A stretch of 5,835 bases of DNA from Sphingobacterium sp. (lineage in GTDB: Bacteria; Bacteroidota; Bacteroidia; Sphingobacteriales; Sphingobacteriaceae). The number at the start of each line of letters is the position of its first letter. Position 1 is the first letter of the stretch. The stretch covers positions 1 to 5,835 of the forward strand of contig JASLCA010000205.1 in assembly GCA_030146225.1 (NCBI GenBank). Direction: 5' to 3'. A model generated the notes under the pieces. It searched no databases and was not told where the DNA came from. It saw only the letters and a list, made by a program, of their open reading frames with translations. The position numbers and the translations under genes are program-made. This document shows, piece by piece, positions 1 through 5,835 of this stretch.

Positions 1-1
1 T

Positions 2-139
2 CTAGGTGCCCAGATCGCATCTTTGCATAACCTTCACTTCTACCTTTGGTTGATGAAAGAGGCGAGAGCAAAGATTTTGGATGGTTCCTTTTACAATTGG
101 AAAGAGAAGATGGTCAAAGTGTTGGCGCAGCGTTTGTAG
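2..139 (+). CDS. tgt: tRNA-guanine transglycosylase, C-terminal fragment (5' end outside window)
   Basis: Only the last 45 codons and the TAG stop are in the window; the frame is open to the left edge. The enzyme swaps guanine for the queuosine precursor preQ1 at the wobble position of GUN-anticodon tRNAs in the cytoplasm. The visible part begins LGAQIASLHNLHFYLWLMKE; the (A)SxHNLxFYLxLMxxAR pattern is the conserved C-terminal helix region of bacterial Tgt, and the ending with WKEKMVKVLAQRL resembles Bacteroidota versions. The catalytic aspartates and the zinc-binding cysteines lie upstream and cannot be checked. The following gene is an LptF/LptG permease, an order often met in Bacteroidota, which supports the call. 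A terminator-like hairpin follows the stop by 17 nt. The call rests on a short stretch, but the motif is quite specific. Confidence 0.87.
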   Translation, partial: LGAQIASLHNLHFYLWLMKEARAKILDGSFYNWKEKMVKVLAQRL

Positions 140-155
140 TTCAACCTAAGATATT

Positions 156-210
156 GGCAATAACTTATTGCAGATGACTTTAAGTTATTGCTTTTTGCTT
201 TTCATTTTTT
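156..210 (+). terminator. Rho-independent terminator candidate after tgt
   Basis: GCAATAACTTA (157-167) pairs perfectly with TAAGTTATTGC (181-191) around a 13-nt loop, and G156 can wobble-pair with T192. A T-rich run (192-210, interrupted by G, C and A) follows directly. The position shortly after the tgt stop and the T-rich tail fit an intrinsic terminator. The stem is AT-rich (3 G:C pairs of 11) with a large loop, so it would be a weak one and may allow readthrough into the permease gene. The ascending arm can also fold with TTATTGC at 165-171 into a competing short hairpin. Confidence 0.55.
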
Positions 211-217
211 ACTTTTG
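188..217 (+). promoter_or_regulatory. Bacteroidota-type sigma-A promoter candidate for the permease gene
   Basis: TACTTTTG at 210-217 matches the Bacteroidota -7 box TAnnTTTG exactly. A TTG at 188-190 lies 19 nt upstream, within the spacing usual for the -33 element. Transcription would start near 223-226, leaving a 5' leader of about 15-18 nt before the ATG at 241. The region is T-rich, so a chance match to the -7 box is plausible. The -33 TTG sits inside the descending arm of the hairpin after tgt. Confidence 0.5.
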
Positions 218-240
218 GCTATTATTCTTTACGAAAAGAA

Positions 241-1323
241 ATGAATATAATTGATCGCTATATTATTAAAAAATACTTAAGTACTTTCCTGTTTACGGTA
301 GGTATTTTTATTATAGTGATCGTGGTTTTCGATGTATCCGAGAAGCTGGATGACTTCCTGAAAAACAAGGCCCCCATGTCGCAGGTTTTTCTGCAATACT
401 ATGCCTTAGGAAGTATTCCGTTTTTCTTGAATATGCTGACGCCGCTAATTAACTTTATTGCGGTAATCTTCTTTACCTCTAAGATGGCCGATCAGACAGA
501 GATTGTCCCGATTCTTAGTGGTGGGATGAGCTTTAATCGCTTTTTACGGCCCTATATGATTTCGGCCAGCATAATCTTTGCCTTTACTTTGGTATCCAAC
601 CTTTGGATAATCCCCTATACCAATAAGATTAAGGTAAAGTTTGAAAATGTCTATGTGAAGCCCCATAAGATTAGCTCTTCTACGCTGTCTACACATATGC
701 AGATTGATTCCAACACCTACGTGTATATAGACAACTTTGACACCAAAGGCAGTATTGGCTATAATTTCTCTATGGAGAAGTTTGACGGGGACATTTTAAT
801 CGAAAAGCTAATGGCGAGTCGTATTTCTTGGGACTCGGTTGCGACCAAGTGGAAGATCGAAGACTATACCATACGCACAATCGATGGCTTAAAGGAAAAG
901 ATGGATCAGGGCTCTGTACGGGATACTACCTTGGACATGCTGCCTAGAGATTTTGAAGTCTATGACAATGTGTTTACAGCGATGGACACAAAAGAGCTGA
1001 ATGATCGGATTCGCAAGGAGGAATCCCGCGGAACGGGGATGATGACGGACCTTTTATTGGAGAAGTACAAGCGTTATATCGGTCCATTTTCAGCCTATAT
1101 CTTAACCCTAATGGGGGTGTCATTATCCTCTAAGAAGGTGCGCGGCGGGATAGGACTGAGCTTAGGGATAGGTATAGGCTTAAGCTTTGGCTTCCTGGTT
1201 TTGGTGCAGTTTTCAACCATGTTTTCCCTAAAGGGTGGATTGCCACCTTTGATTGCGATACTAATCCCAAATGTACTTTTCCTAGCCTTAGGGCTATGGC
1301 TTAAGTATAAAGCACCAAAGTAA
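241..1323 (+). CDS. lptG: LptF/LptG-family lipopolysaccharide export permease
   Basis: This 360-residue inner-membrane protein belongs to the YjgP/YjgQ (LptF/LptG) family. In well-studied bacteria these permeases pair with the LptB ATPase to lift LPS from the inner membrane onto the LptC/LptA bridge. The family layout is visible: three N-terminal membrane segments (about residues 14-30, 56-80, 104-126), a periplasmic beta-rich domain (about 130-250), and three C-terminal segments (about 278-296, 303-327, 334-354). The stretch DQTEIVPILSGGMSFNRFL (85-102) between segments 2 and 3 corresponds to the cytoplasmic coupling helix that contacts LptB, including its conserved acidic residue (E87). Length matches the family. 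The ATG at 241 begins with the typical MNIIDRYIIKKYL; no clear Shine-Dalgarno is present, only A-rich sequence (ACGAAAAGAA), which is normal for Bacteroidota. The LptG rather than LptF label is based on size and the tgt neighbour and is less certain than the family. No LptB, LptC or LptA gene is nearby. Confidence 0.88.
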   Translation: MNIIDRYIIKKYLSTFLFTVGIFIIVIVVFDVSEKLDDFLKNKAPMSQVFLQYYALGSIPFFLNMLTPLINFIAVIFFTSKMADQTEIVPILSGGMSFNRFLRPYMISASIIFAFTLVSNLWIIPYTNKIKVKFENVYVKPHKISSSTLSTHMQIDSNTYVYIDNFDTKGSIGYNFSMEKFDGDILIEKLMASRISWDSVATKWKIEDYTIRTIDGLKEKMDQGSVRDTTLDMLPRDFEVYDNVFTAMDTKELNDRIRKEESRGTGMMTDLLLEKYKRYIGPFSAYILTLMGVSLSSKKVRGGIGLSLGIGIGLSFGFLVLVQFSTMFSLKGGLPPLIAILIPNVLFLALGLWLKYKAPK

Positions 1324-1324
1324 T

Positions 1325-2230
1325 ATGCTCGGCATCTCTATTAATAAGAACATCCTTATCTTACATTTTACGGTATTGATTTGGGGCTTTACAGGCATCC
1401 TTGGAGACCTAATTACGGTCTCTGCGCTGCACTTAGTCTGGTATCGGGTATTAATTGCTGCGGTCTCACTCTTTGTGTATTTTGTGCTTAGTGGCAAGTC
1501 TATACATGTAGATCGGGGAAGATTGATCCAGTTTTTATTGGTGGGCGGTGTAGTAGGACTGCATTGGGTATTGTTTTTTCATGCCATTAAGATTTCTACG
1601 GTATCTGTAACCTTGGTTACGCTCTCCGCTGTCACGCTTTTTACGGCTATTTTAGAACCCATTATTAATAAAAAGAAAATCTCCCTAGCGGATGTTACCG
1701 TTGGCTTGCTTATTATCTTTGGGATATACCTGATTTTTAAATTTGAGATTCAATACCTCTGGGGCATTATCTACGGCTTGTCTTGTGCATTTTGTGCGAG
1801 TATCTTCTCAGTGCTAAATGCCCGTATGGTAAAAAAGAGCAGCCCTACGCTAATCACCTTCTACGAGATGCTAGGGGCATTATGTTGGGTTACCCTCTTT
1901 ATGCTCTTTTCAGGAGATTTTAATGCCGAGATGTGGTTGAGTAGTTCAGATCTTATCTACTTATTGATCTTAGGGGTGATTTGTACGGCAGTAGCCTATG
2001 CTTTGGGGGTAGCGGTTATGAAGGAGCTCAGCGCCTTTACTGTGGCCTTAACCACCAATATGGAGCCTGTCTATGGGATTATTCTGGCCTTGTTGATTTT
2101 TGGGCAGAAAGAAGCCATGAGTACAGGCTTTTACCTGGGGGCCGTTATAGTGCTGACAGCAGTCTTTATATATCCTTATCTGAAGACTAGACTGGTCTTT
2201 AAGGCTAGGCCTGGAGCGGATATAAGTTAA
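1325..2230 (+). CDS. EamA/DMT-superfamily transporter, substrate unknown
   Basis: This 301-residue, highly hydrophobic protein has about ten predicted membrane helices (roughly residues 8-27, 33-54, 68-88, 93-112, 120-138, 145-165, 176-196, 208-228, 236-258, 264-286). They form two tandem EamA halves, as in drug/metabolite transporters (RhaT/YdcZ-like). Each half carries the family's signature near its fourth helix: an LEPIINKKKIS-like motif at 110-120 and MEPVYGIILALLIFGQKE at 246-263, the usual 'EPv...l..GE' pattern followed by a final helix. Such proteins move small metabolites across the inner membrane, often as exporters of amino acids or related compounds; nothing here identifies the substrate. 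The ATG lies one nucleotide after the preceding stop (TAATATG), so translation is probably coupled to the permease gene and the two likely share a transcript. A strong terminator follows. The first residues before the first helix are short, which fits the chosen start. The family is sure; the role is open. Confidence 0.9.
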   Translation: MLGISINKNILILHFTVLIWGFTGILGDLITVSALHLVWYRVLIAAVSLFVYFVLSGKSIHVDRGRLIQFLLVGGVVGLHWVLFFHAIKISTVSVTLVTLSAVTLFTAILEPIINKKKISLADVTVGLLIIFGIYLIFKFEIQYLWGIIYGLSCAFCASIFSVLNARMVKKSSPTLITFYEMLGALCWVTLFMLFSGDFNAEMWLSSSDLIYLLILGVICTAVAYALGVAVMKELSAFTVALTTNMEPVYGIILALLIFGQKEAMSTGFYLGAVIVLTAVFIYPYLKTRLVFKARPGADIS

Positions 2231-2254
2231 TCCAAATATGCCTATAAGAAATTG

Positions 2255-2283
2255 AAAAGCCGGATAGATAATCCGGCTTTTTT
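2255..2283 (+). terminator. Strong hairpin terminator between convergent genes, probably bidirectional
   Basis: AAAAGCCGGAT (2255-2265) and ATCCGGCTTTT (2271-2281) form a perfect 11-bp stem with a 5-nt loop (AGATA). On the + strand the stem runs into a stretch of six T (2278-2283), so it should end the permease-transporter transcript 25 nt after the stop codon. Read on the - strand, the same stem ends in TTTT followed by CAATTTC, so it can also stop the gltD transcript. It fills most of the 68-nt gap between the two convergent genes. Confidence 0.92.
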
Positions 2284-2292
2284 AAGTTTTAA

Positions 2293-2310
2293 GCCTGCTT
2301 ATAAGTAGGC
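2293..2310. repeat. Short palindrome over the gltD stop codon
   Basis: GCCTGCTTATAAGTAGGC is a near-perfect 18-nt palindrome; only the 2297/2306 position fails to pair (G with T). It covers the last codons and the TAA stop of gltD and lies just upstream, in the gltD direction, of the shared terminator. It has no free loop and no T-run directly after it, so it is not a good terminator itself. It may be chance or a minor 3'-end structure. Confidence 0.4.
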
Positions 2311-3765
2311 AGGTGCTTGGTCCTTGCTGGGCAGCTCAGAAGAACCCATTAAGAATTCATCCACCTTACGTGCGCATTCTCTGCCCTCCGAAATAGCCCA
2401 TACGACTAAGGATTGCCCCCTGCGCATATCCCCTGCTGTAAAGATTTTAGCACAGGAGCTTTGGTATAGCCCCTCTTGAGCAGCTACATTTCCACGTGAA
2501 TCTAGCGCTATGCCCAGCTGCTCCAATAAGCCCTCCGACTGCGGATGTAGAAAGCCCATTGCTAAGCAGACCAATTCACAGGGTAACTCCCTTTCCGAAC
2601 CCGCTATTTCTGTAAAGCGGACTGGCCGGCCTGCGGCATCGAGTTCCCAGGTGAGGTCTACGACCAAGGCTGCTCTTAACGCCCCCTTATTATCCCCTAA
2701 GAAAGCCTTCGTGCTTATGCTCCAATAGCGCTGGCAGCCTTCTTCATGGGAGCTGGTTGTCTTGAGCAAAGTCGGGTAGGTAGGCCAAGGCATGGCTGCT
2801 GTTCGCTGCTGCGGAGGCTGTGGCAATAATTCGAACTGGGTGATGGACTTGGCTCCCTGGCGATTGGAAGTGCCCACACAGTCAGATCCTGTGTCTCCGC
2901 CCCCAATAATCAGTACATTTTTGCCAGCTGCATGTATATCCAAGCCTGTTAGCGGGGATTTTCCCACTCGTTCATTCTGTTGTTTCAGGAAGTCCATAGC
3001 ATAGTGCACGCCCTTTAAGTGACGACCTGGGATGTCCAAATCCCTAGGGATGGTGGAGCCTCCGGCTAAGACTATGGCATCAAAATCGGCTAAGTCGCTT
3101 GCAGGTATAGTTTTCCCTACTTCAGCATTGCAGCGAAAGCTTATGCCTGCCTCTTGCATCAAGGTAATCCTTCTATCGATTATATCCTTGTCGAGCTTAA
3201 AATCTGGAATGCCATAGCGGAGCAACCCACCAGGCTTATCCGCTCTTTCATATACCTGTACCTCATGTCCCGCTTTGTTAAGCTGCTCGGCAGCCGCCAA
3301 TCCAGCTGGCCCAGAGCCCACAATAGCAATGCGCTTGCCCGTCTTTAGATAGCTTTTTTGAGCCTTAACATAGCCCTTTTTAAAGGCTATTTCAATAATG
3401 TGCTTCTCGATTTCCTCAATAGCGATTGGGGACTTATTTATGCCGAGCACACAGGCAGATTCACAGGGAGCAGGGCAGATGCGTCCCGTAAACTCTGGAA
3501 AGTTGTTTGTGCTGCTGAGGATATGATATGCTTCTTCCCATTGTGCATTGTAGACCGCATCATTAAATTCTGGTATAACATTGCCTAAAGGACATGCTGC
3601 ATGGCAAAAGGGGATGCCACAGTCCATGCAACGGGCTGCCTGTTGATCTAATTCTGCTGGTGCATAGGCCTGCACAAACTCCTTGTAATCTTTTTTTCGG
3701 CTTTCTACAGTGGTCTTCTGTGGTAATGCCCTATCAAATTCTAAAAATCCTGTTGGTTTTCCCAT
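2299..3765 (-). CDS. gltD: Glutamate synthase small (beta) subunit
   Basis: This 488-residue flavoprotein takes electrons from NAD(P)H through FAD and iron-sulfur centres and passes them to the large subunit, which makes glutamate from glutamine and 2-oxoglutarate in the cytoplasm. It opens with the family's MGKPTGFLEFDRALP. Then comes an N-terminal cysteine-rich region: CMDCGIPFCHAACP (C46, C49, C54, C58) and CPAPCESAC (C97, C101, C105), the ligands for two 4Fe-4S clusters. The FAD-binding Rossmann motif VGSGPAGLAAAEQL is at 149-162 with the acidic residue E173 after it, followed by GIPDFKLDK (185-193). The NAD(P)H-binding motif IIGGGDTGSDCVG is at 286-298. The C-terminal FAD motif is GDMRRGQSLVVWAISEG (445-461). 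Length is normal for GltD and no key residue is missing. The ATG lies 18 nt after the gltB stop with GGAAA a few bases ahead, so the two are an operon. Cofactor preference (NADPH or NADH) cannot be told from sight. Confidence 0.97.
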   Translation of the reverse strand: MGKPTGFLEFDRALPQKTTVESRKKDYKEFVQAYAPAELDQQAARCMDCGIPFCHAACPLGNVIPEFNDAVYNAQWEEAYHILSSTNNFPEFTGRICPAPCESACVLGINKSPIAIEEIEKHIIEIAFKKGYVKAQKSYLKTGKRIAIVGSGPAGLAAAEQLNKAGHEVQVYERADKPGGLLRYGIPDFKLDKDIIDRRITLMQEAGISFRCNAEVGKTIPASDLADFDAIVLAGGSTIPRDLDIPGRHLKGVHYAMDFLKQQNERVGKSPLTGLDIHAAGKNVLIIGGGDTGSDCVGTSNRQGAKSITQFELLPQPPQQRTAAMPWPTYPTLLKTTSSHEEGCQRYWSISTKAFLGDNKGALRAALVVDLTWELDAAGRPVRFTEIAGSERELPCELVCLAMGFLHPQSEGLLEQLGIALDSRGNVAAQEGLYQSSCAKIFTAGDMRRGQSLVVWAISEGRECARKVDEFLMGSSELPSKDQAPAYL

Positions 3766-3783
3766 GGTTTGTTTCCGCTGTTG
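3766..3783 (-). promoter_or_regulatory. gltB-gltD spacer with ribosome-binding site candidate
   Basis: Read on the - strand the spacer is CAACAGCGGAAACAAACC, followed by the gltD ATG. The GGAAA is a weak purine-rich Shine-Dalgarno candidate about 8 nt ahead of the start. There is no room for a promoter or terminator, so gltD should be read from the gltB transcript. Confidence 0.5.
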
Positions 3784-5835
3784 TTAGGCTTGTTGTAATA
3801 CGTTTAATAATACTTTCTTGTATTCCCTTGGGAATACCTTTACAAAGTAAGTCTTCTCTTGATCCCAGTTGCGTAGGATCTCTTGTGCCTTCAGGCTATT
3901 GGTAAGGTGTATATGTCGTTTGAGGAGGTTGAGAATGGCTGCCTCATCCTCCCTATCCAAGGGATCTATATCCACCATATCCGGATTGCAGTTGTGAGGA
4001 AATTGTTCCGCTACATCATAAACCCAAGCAATTCCACCACTCATCCCTGCTCCAAAGTTCCTGCCTGTGGTTCCTAGGATTAAGGCCCGGCCTCCAGTCA
4101 TATACTCACAGCCATGATCCCCTATGCCTTCTACTACGGTGGTTGCCCCGGAGTTGCGCACCGCAAAGCGCTCGCCTGCTAGCCCATTGATAAATAGGTG
4201 TCCCGAGGTTGCGCCATAGAGGGCTACATTCCCAATTATAATATTCTTGGCTGCTGTCAAGCTACTCGCTTTGCTGGGGTAGATCGCAAGCTGTGCACCC
4301 GATAGGCCCTTGCCTACATAATCATTGGCCTCGCCCTCCAGCTCAAAGGAAATCCCCTTAGCGGCAAAGGCCCCAAAGGATTGCCCTGCTGAGCCTTCAA
4401 ACTTGTAGTTTATGCTATTGTCTGGCAGGCCTAGCGCTGCATAGCGTTTGGATATTTCATTCGATAGTAGCGTGCCTATGCTGCGGTCGGTATTCTTTAC
4501 GATAAAGCTGCCAAAGACAGGTTTTTTATGATCCAGGGCTTCCTGAGCTTGCTTAAGCAGGCCCCAATCTAGGATCATGCTCAGGCTATGGTCCTGCTCT
4601 TGACTATTGTGCAGGGAGTCGTTAGCTGTGTTTTGTGCAACATGTAGCAGCTTGCTTAAGTCTACTTTGGCTGCTTTCCAATGCTTATTGTCGGCCCGCT
4701 TCTTTAAAAACTGCGCCCTGCCCACCATTTCGTTTATACTGCGGAACCCCAGTTCAGCCATGATCTCTCGGATGTCTTGGGCTAAGAATTGGAAGAGATT
4801 GACAATCTCCTCAGGCTTTCCCGAGAAGAGCTTGCGTAGCGCAGGGTCTTGTGTGGCTATGCCTACAGGGCAGGTGTTTAGATGGCATTTGCGCATCATA
4901 ATACAGCCGCCCGCCACCAAGGCCGCCGTGGCTACGCCCCATTCTTCTGCTCCCAGTAAGGTAGCGATCACAATGTCCCTTCCGGTCTTCATTTGACCAT
5001 CTGCTTGCAGTACCACGCGGCTGCGCAGCTTGTTGAGTACCAGTGTCTGCTGGGCTTCAGCGAGCCCGAGCTCCCAAGGTAGTCCGGCATGCTTAACAGA
5101 GCTAATGGGGGAGGCTCCTGTGCCACCATCATAGCCTGCAATGAGGATAACATCCGCATGTGCTTTAGCCACCCCTGCGGCAATGGTGCCCACTCCAGCT
5201 TTGGATACCAGCTTTACATTGATGCGGGCTTTACGGTTTGCATTTTTAAGGTCAAAGATCAGTTGGGCTAAATCCTCTATGGAGTAAATGTCATGATGTG
5301 GGGGAGGGGAGATAAGGCCTACTCCCGCAGTAGCATGCCGTAAGCCAGCTATAAAATTATCTACCTTATGCCCTGGTAATTGTCCGCCCTCACCCGGCTT
5401 GGCTCCTTGTGCCATCTTAATCTGTAGCTCATCGGCTTCGCTCAAGTAATGCGAGGTCACCCCAAAACGGGCGGAAGCCACCTGCTTAATGGCCGAGCGC
5501 ATGGAATCTCCATTGGCTAAGGGTTGATAGCGTGCAGCATCCTCCCCACCTTCACCGGTATTGCTCTTGGCGCCAATGCGGTTCATGGCAATAGCTAGGG
5601 TGCTATGCGCTTCTGTAGAGATGGAGCCCATAGACATAGCGCCTGTTGCAAATCGCTTCATAATTGCAGCTATGGGCTCCACCTCACTTATAGGGATGGA
5701 GTTGCGATGCTTGGCAAAGTCCAGCAATCCTCTTAAGGTAAACAGATGCGTATCCTGCTTGTTAATCCGCGCAGCATATTGCTTGTAGGCTTCATAATCT
5801 GTATTCCTACAGGCCTTTTGGAGCAGGTGTATGGT
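3784..5835 (-). CDS. gltB: Glutamate synthase large (alpha) subunit, C-terminal part (N-terminus outside window)
   Basis: The frame is open from the right edge (first visible residues TIHLLQKACRNTDYEAY) to a TAA at 3784-3786, giving 683 residues. Full-length GltB is about 1,500 residues, so the N-terminal glutamine amidotransferase domain and part of the central domain are missing. The TTG at 5725-5727 is an internal leucine codon, not a start. What is present, counted from the first visible residue: the FMN-binding synthase barrel (about 40-400) with TGEGGEDAARY (93-103), KPGEGGQLPGHK (146-157), SPPPHHDIYSIEDL (176-189) and GYDGGTGASPISS (234-246); the 3Fe-4S cysteines in CIMMRKCHLNTCP (C311, C317, C322); and the C-terminal glycine-rich beta-helix domain (about 420-630) with repeated G-x-x-G motifs such as EGSAGQSFGAF and GATSGHLFINGLAGERFAVR. 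This half condenses ammonia, channelled from the missing domain, with 2-oxoglutarate and reduces the product to glutamate. gltD follows after 18 nt. Any upstream regulation lies outside the window. Confidence 0.97.
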   Translation of the reverse strand, partial: TIHLLQKACRNTDYEAYKQYAARINKQDTHLFTLRGLLDFAKHRNSIPISEVEPIAAIMKRFATGAMSMGSISTEAHSTLAIAMNRIGAKSNTGEGGEDAARYQPLANGDSMRSAIKQVASARFGVTSHYLSEADELQIKMAQGAKPGEGGQLPGHKVDNFIAGLRHATAGVGLISPPPHHDIYSIEDLAQLIFDLKNANRKARINVKLVSKAGVGTIAAGVAKAHADVILIAGYDGGTGASPISSVKHAGLPWELGLAEAQQTLVLNKLRSRVVLQADGQMKTGRDIVIATLLGAEEWGVATAALVAGGCIMMRKCHLNTCPVGIATQDPALRKLFSGKPEEIVNLFQFLAQDIREIMAELGFRSINEMVGRAQFLKKRADNKHWKAAKVDLSKLLHVAQNTANDSLHNSQEQDHSLSMILDWGLLKQAQEALDHKKPVFGSFIVKNTDRSIGTLLSNEISKRYAALGLPDNSINYKFEGSAGQSFGAFAAKGISFELEGEANDYVGKGLSGAQLAIYPSKASSLTAAKNIIIGNVALYGATSGHLFINGLAGERFAVRNSGATTVVEGIGDHGCEYMTGGRALILGTTGRNFGAGMSGGIAWVYDVAEQFPHNCNPDMVDIDPLDREDEAAILNLLKRHIHLTNSLKAQEILRNWDQEKTYFVKVFPREYKKVLLNVLQQA

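Noticed and set aside
1141..1200. Short repeated GGGATAGG/GGTATAGG-like units
   Set aside because: They encode the glycine/leucine/isoleucine-rich membrane helix LGIGIGLSFG of the permease and need no other explanation.
1294..1497. 67-codon - strand frame over the permease/transporter junction
   Set aside because: It is the antisense shadow of two confirmed genes and shows no protein family features.
1981..2190. 69-codon + strand frame inside the EamA gene
   Set aside because: It overlaps the second EamA half in another frame; the EamA frame carries the conserved motifs.
3594..3905. Open frame of 103 codons on the + strand across the gltD/gltB junction, and other + strand frames inside the glt genes
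   Set aside because: They lie opposite well-supported gltD and gltB, have no recognisable domains, and look like low-complexity antisense translations.
5725..5727. TTG as a possible start codon for a 647-residue gltB product
   Set aside because: The frame continues upstream to the window edge with GltB-like sequence (36 more codons). The TTG is an internal leucine codon of a gene cut by the window boundary.
241..5835. Base composition differs between halves: hand-counted 60-base lines gave about 32-37% G+C in the permease/transporter genes and 47-60% in the glt genes
   Set aside because: Only a few lines were sampled. Genes for membrane proteins are rich in T-containing codons, which explains much of the gap. 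No repeats, integrase or tRNA suggest transfer.

Overview
The window looks like an ordinary piece of a Bacteroidota chromosome, possibly from the Sphingobacteriales side, though the genus cannot be read from it. The reasons are the gene order tgt then an LptF/LptG-type permease, the lack of strong Shine-Dalgarno sequences ahead of intact genes, and a promoter candidate of the Bacteroidota form TTG-N19-TAnnTTTG. No mobile element, CRISPR array, tRNA or rRNA gene was seen.

Layout, left half (+ strand): the last 45 codons of tgt (queuosine tRNA modification) end at 139. A 101-nt spacer follows, holding a terminator-like hairpin with a T-rich tail that overlaps a promoter candidate. Next come an intact LptF/LptG-family permease (241-1323) and, one nucleotide after its stop, an intact EamA/DMT-family transporter (1325-2230). 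The tight spacing suggests the last two share a transcript. The first belongs to the machinery that moves lipopolysaccharide from the inner to the outer membrane; the substrate of the second is unknown.

Middle: a 68-nt spacer between convergent genes holds a strong, nearly symmetrical hairpin (2255-2283) that can end transcription from both sides.

Layout, right half (- strand): glutamate synthase. gltB (large subunit) enters from the right edge and lacks its N-terminal part. It ends at 3784, and 18 nt later gltD (small subunit) starts at 3765 and runs to 2299. Together the two subunits make two glutamates from glutamine plus 2-oxoglutarate using NAD(P)H, the main low-ammonium assimilation route with glutamine synthetase. 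The promoter of this operon lies outside the window.

I found no convincing undescribed system. The most interesting items are modest: a three-copy 7-mer in the tgt-lptG spacer that joins a terminator to a promoter, and the close coupling of an unassigned DMT transporter to an LPS-export permease.
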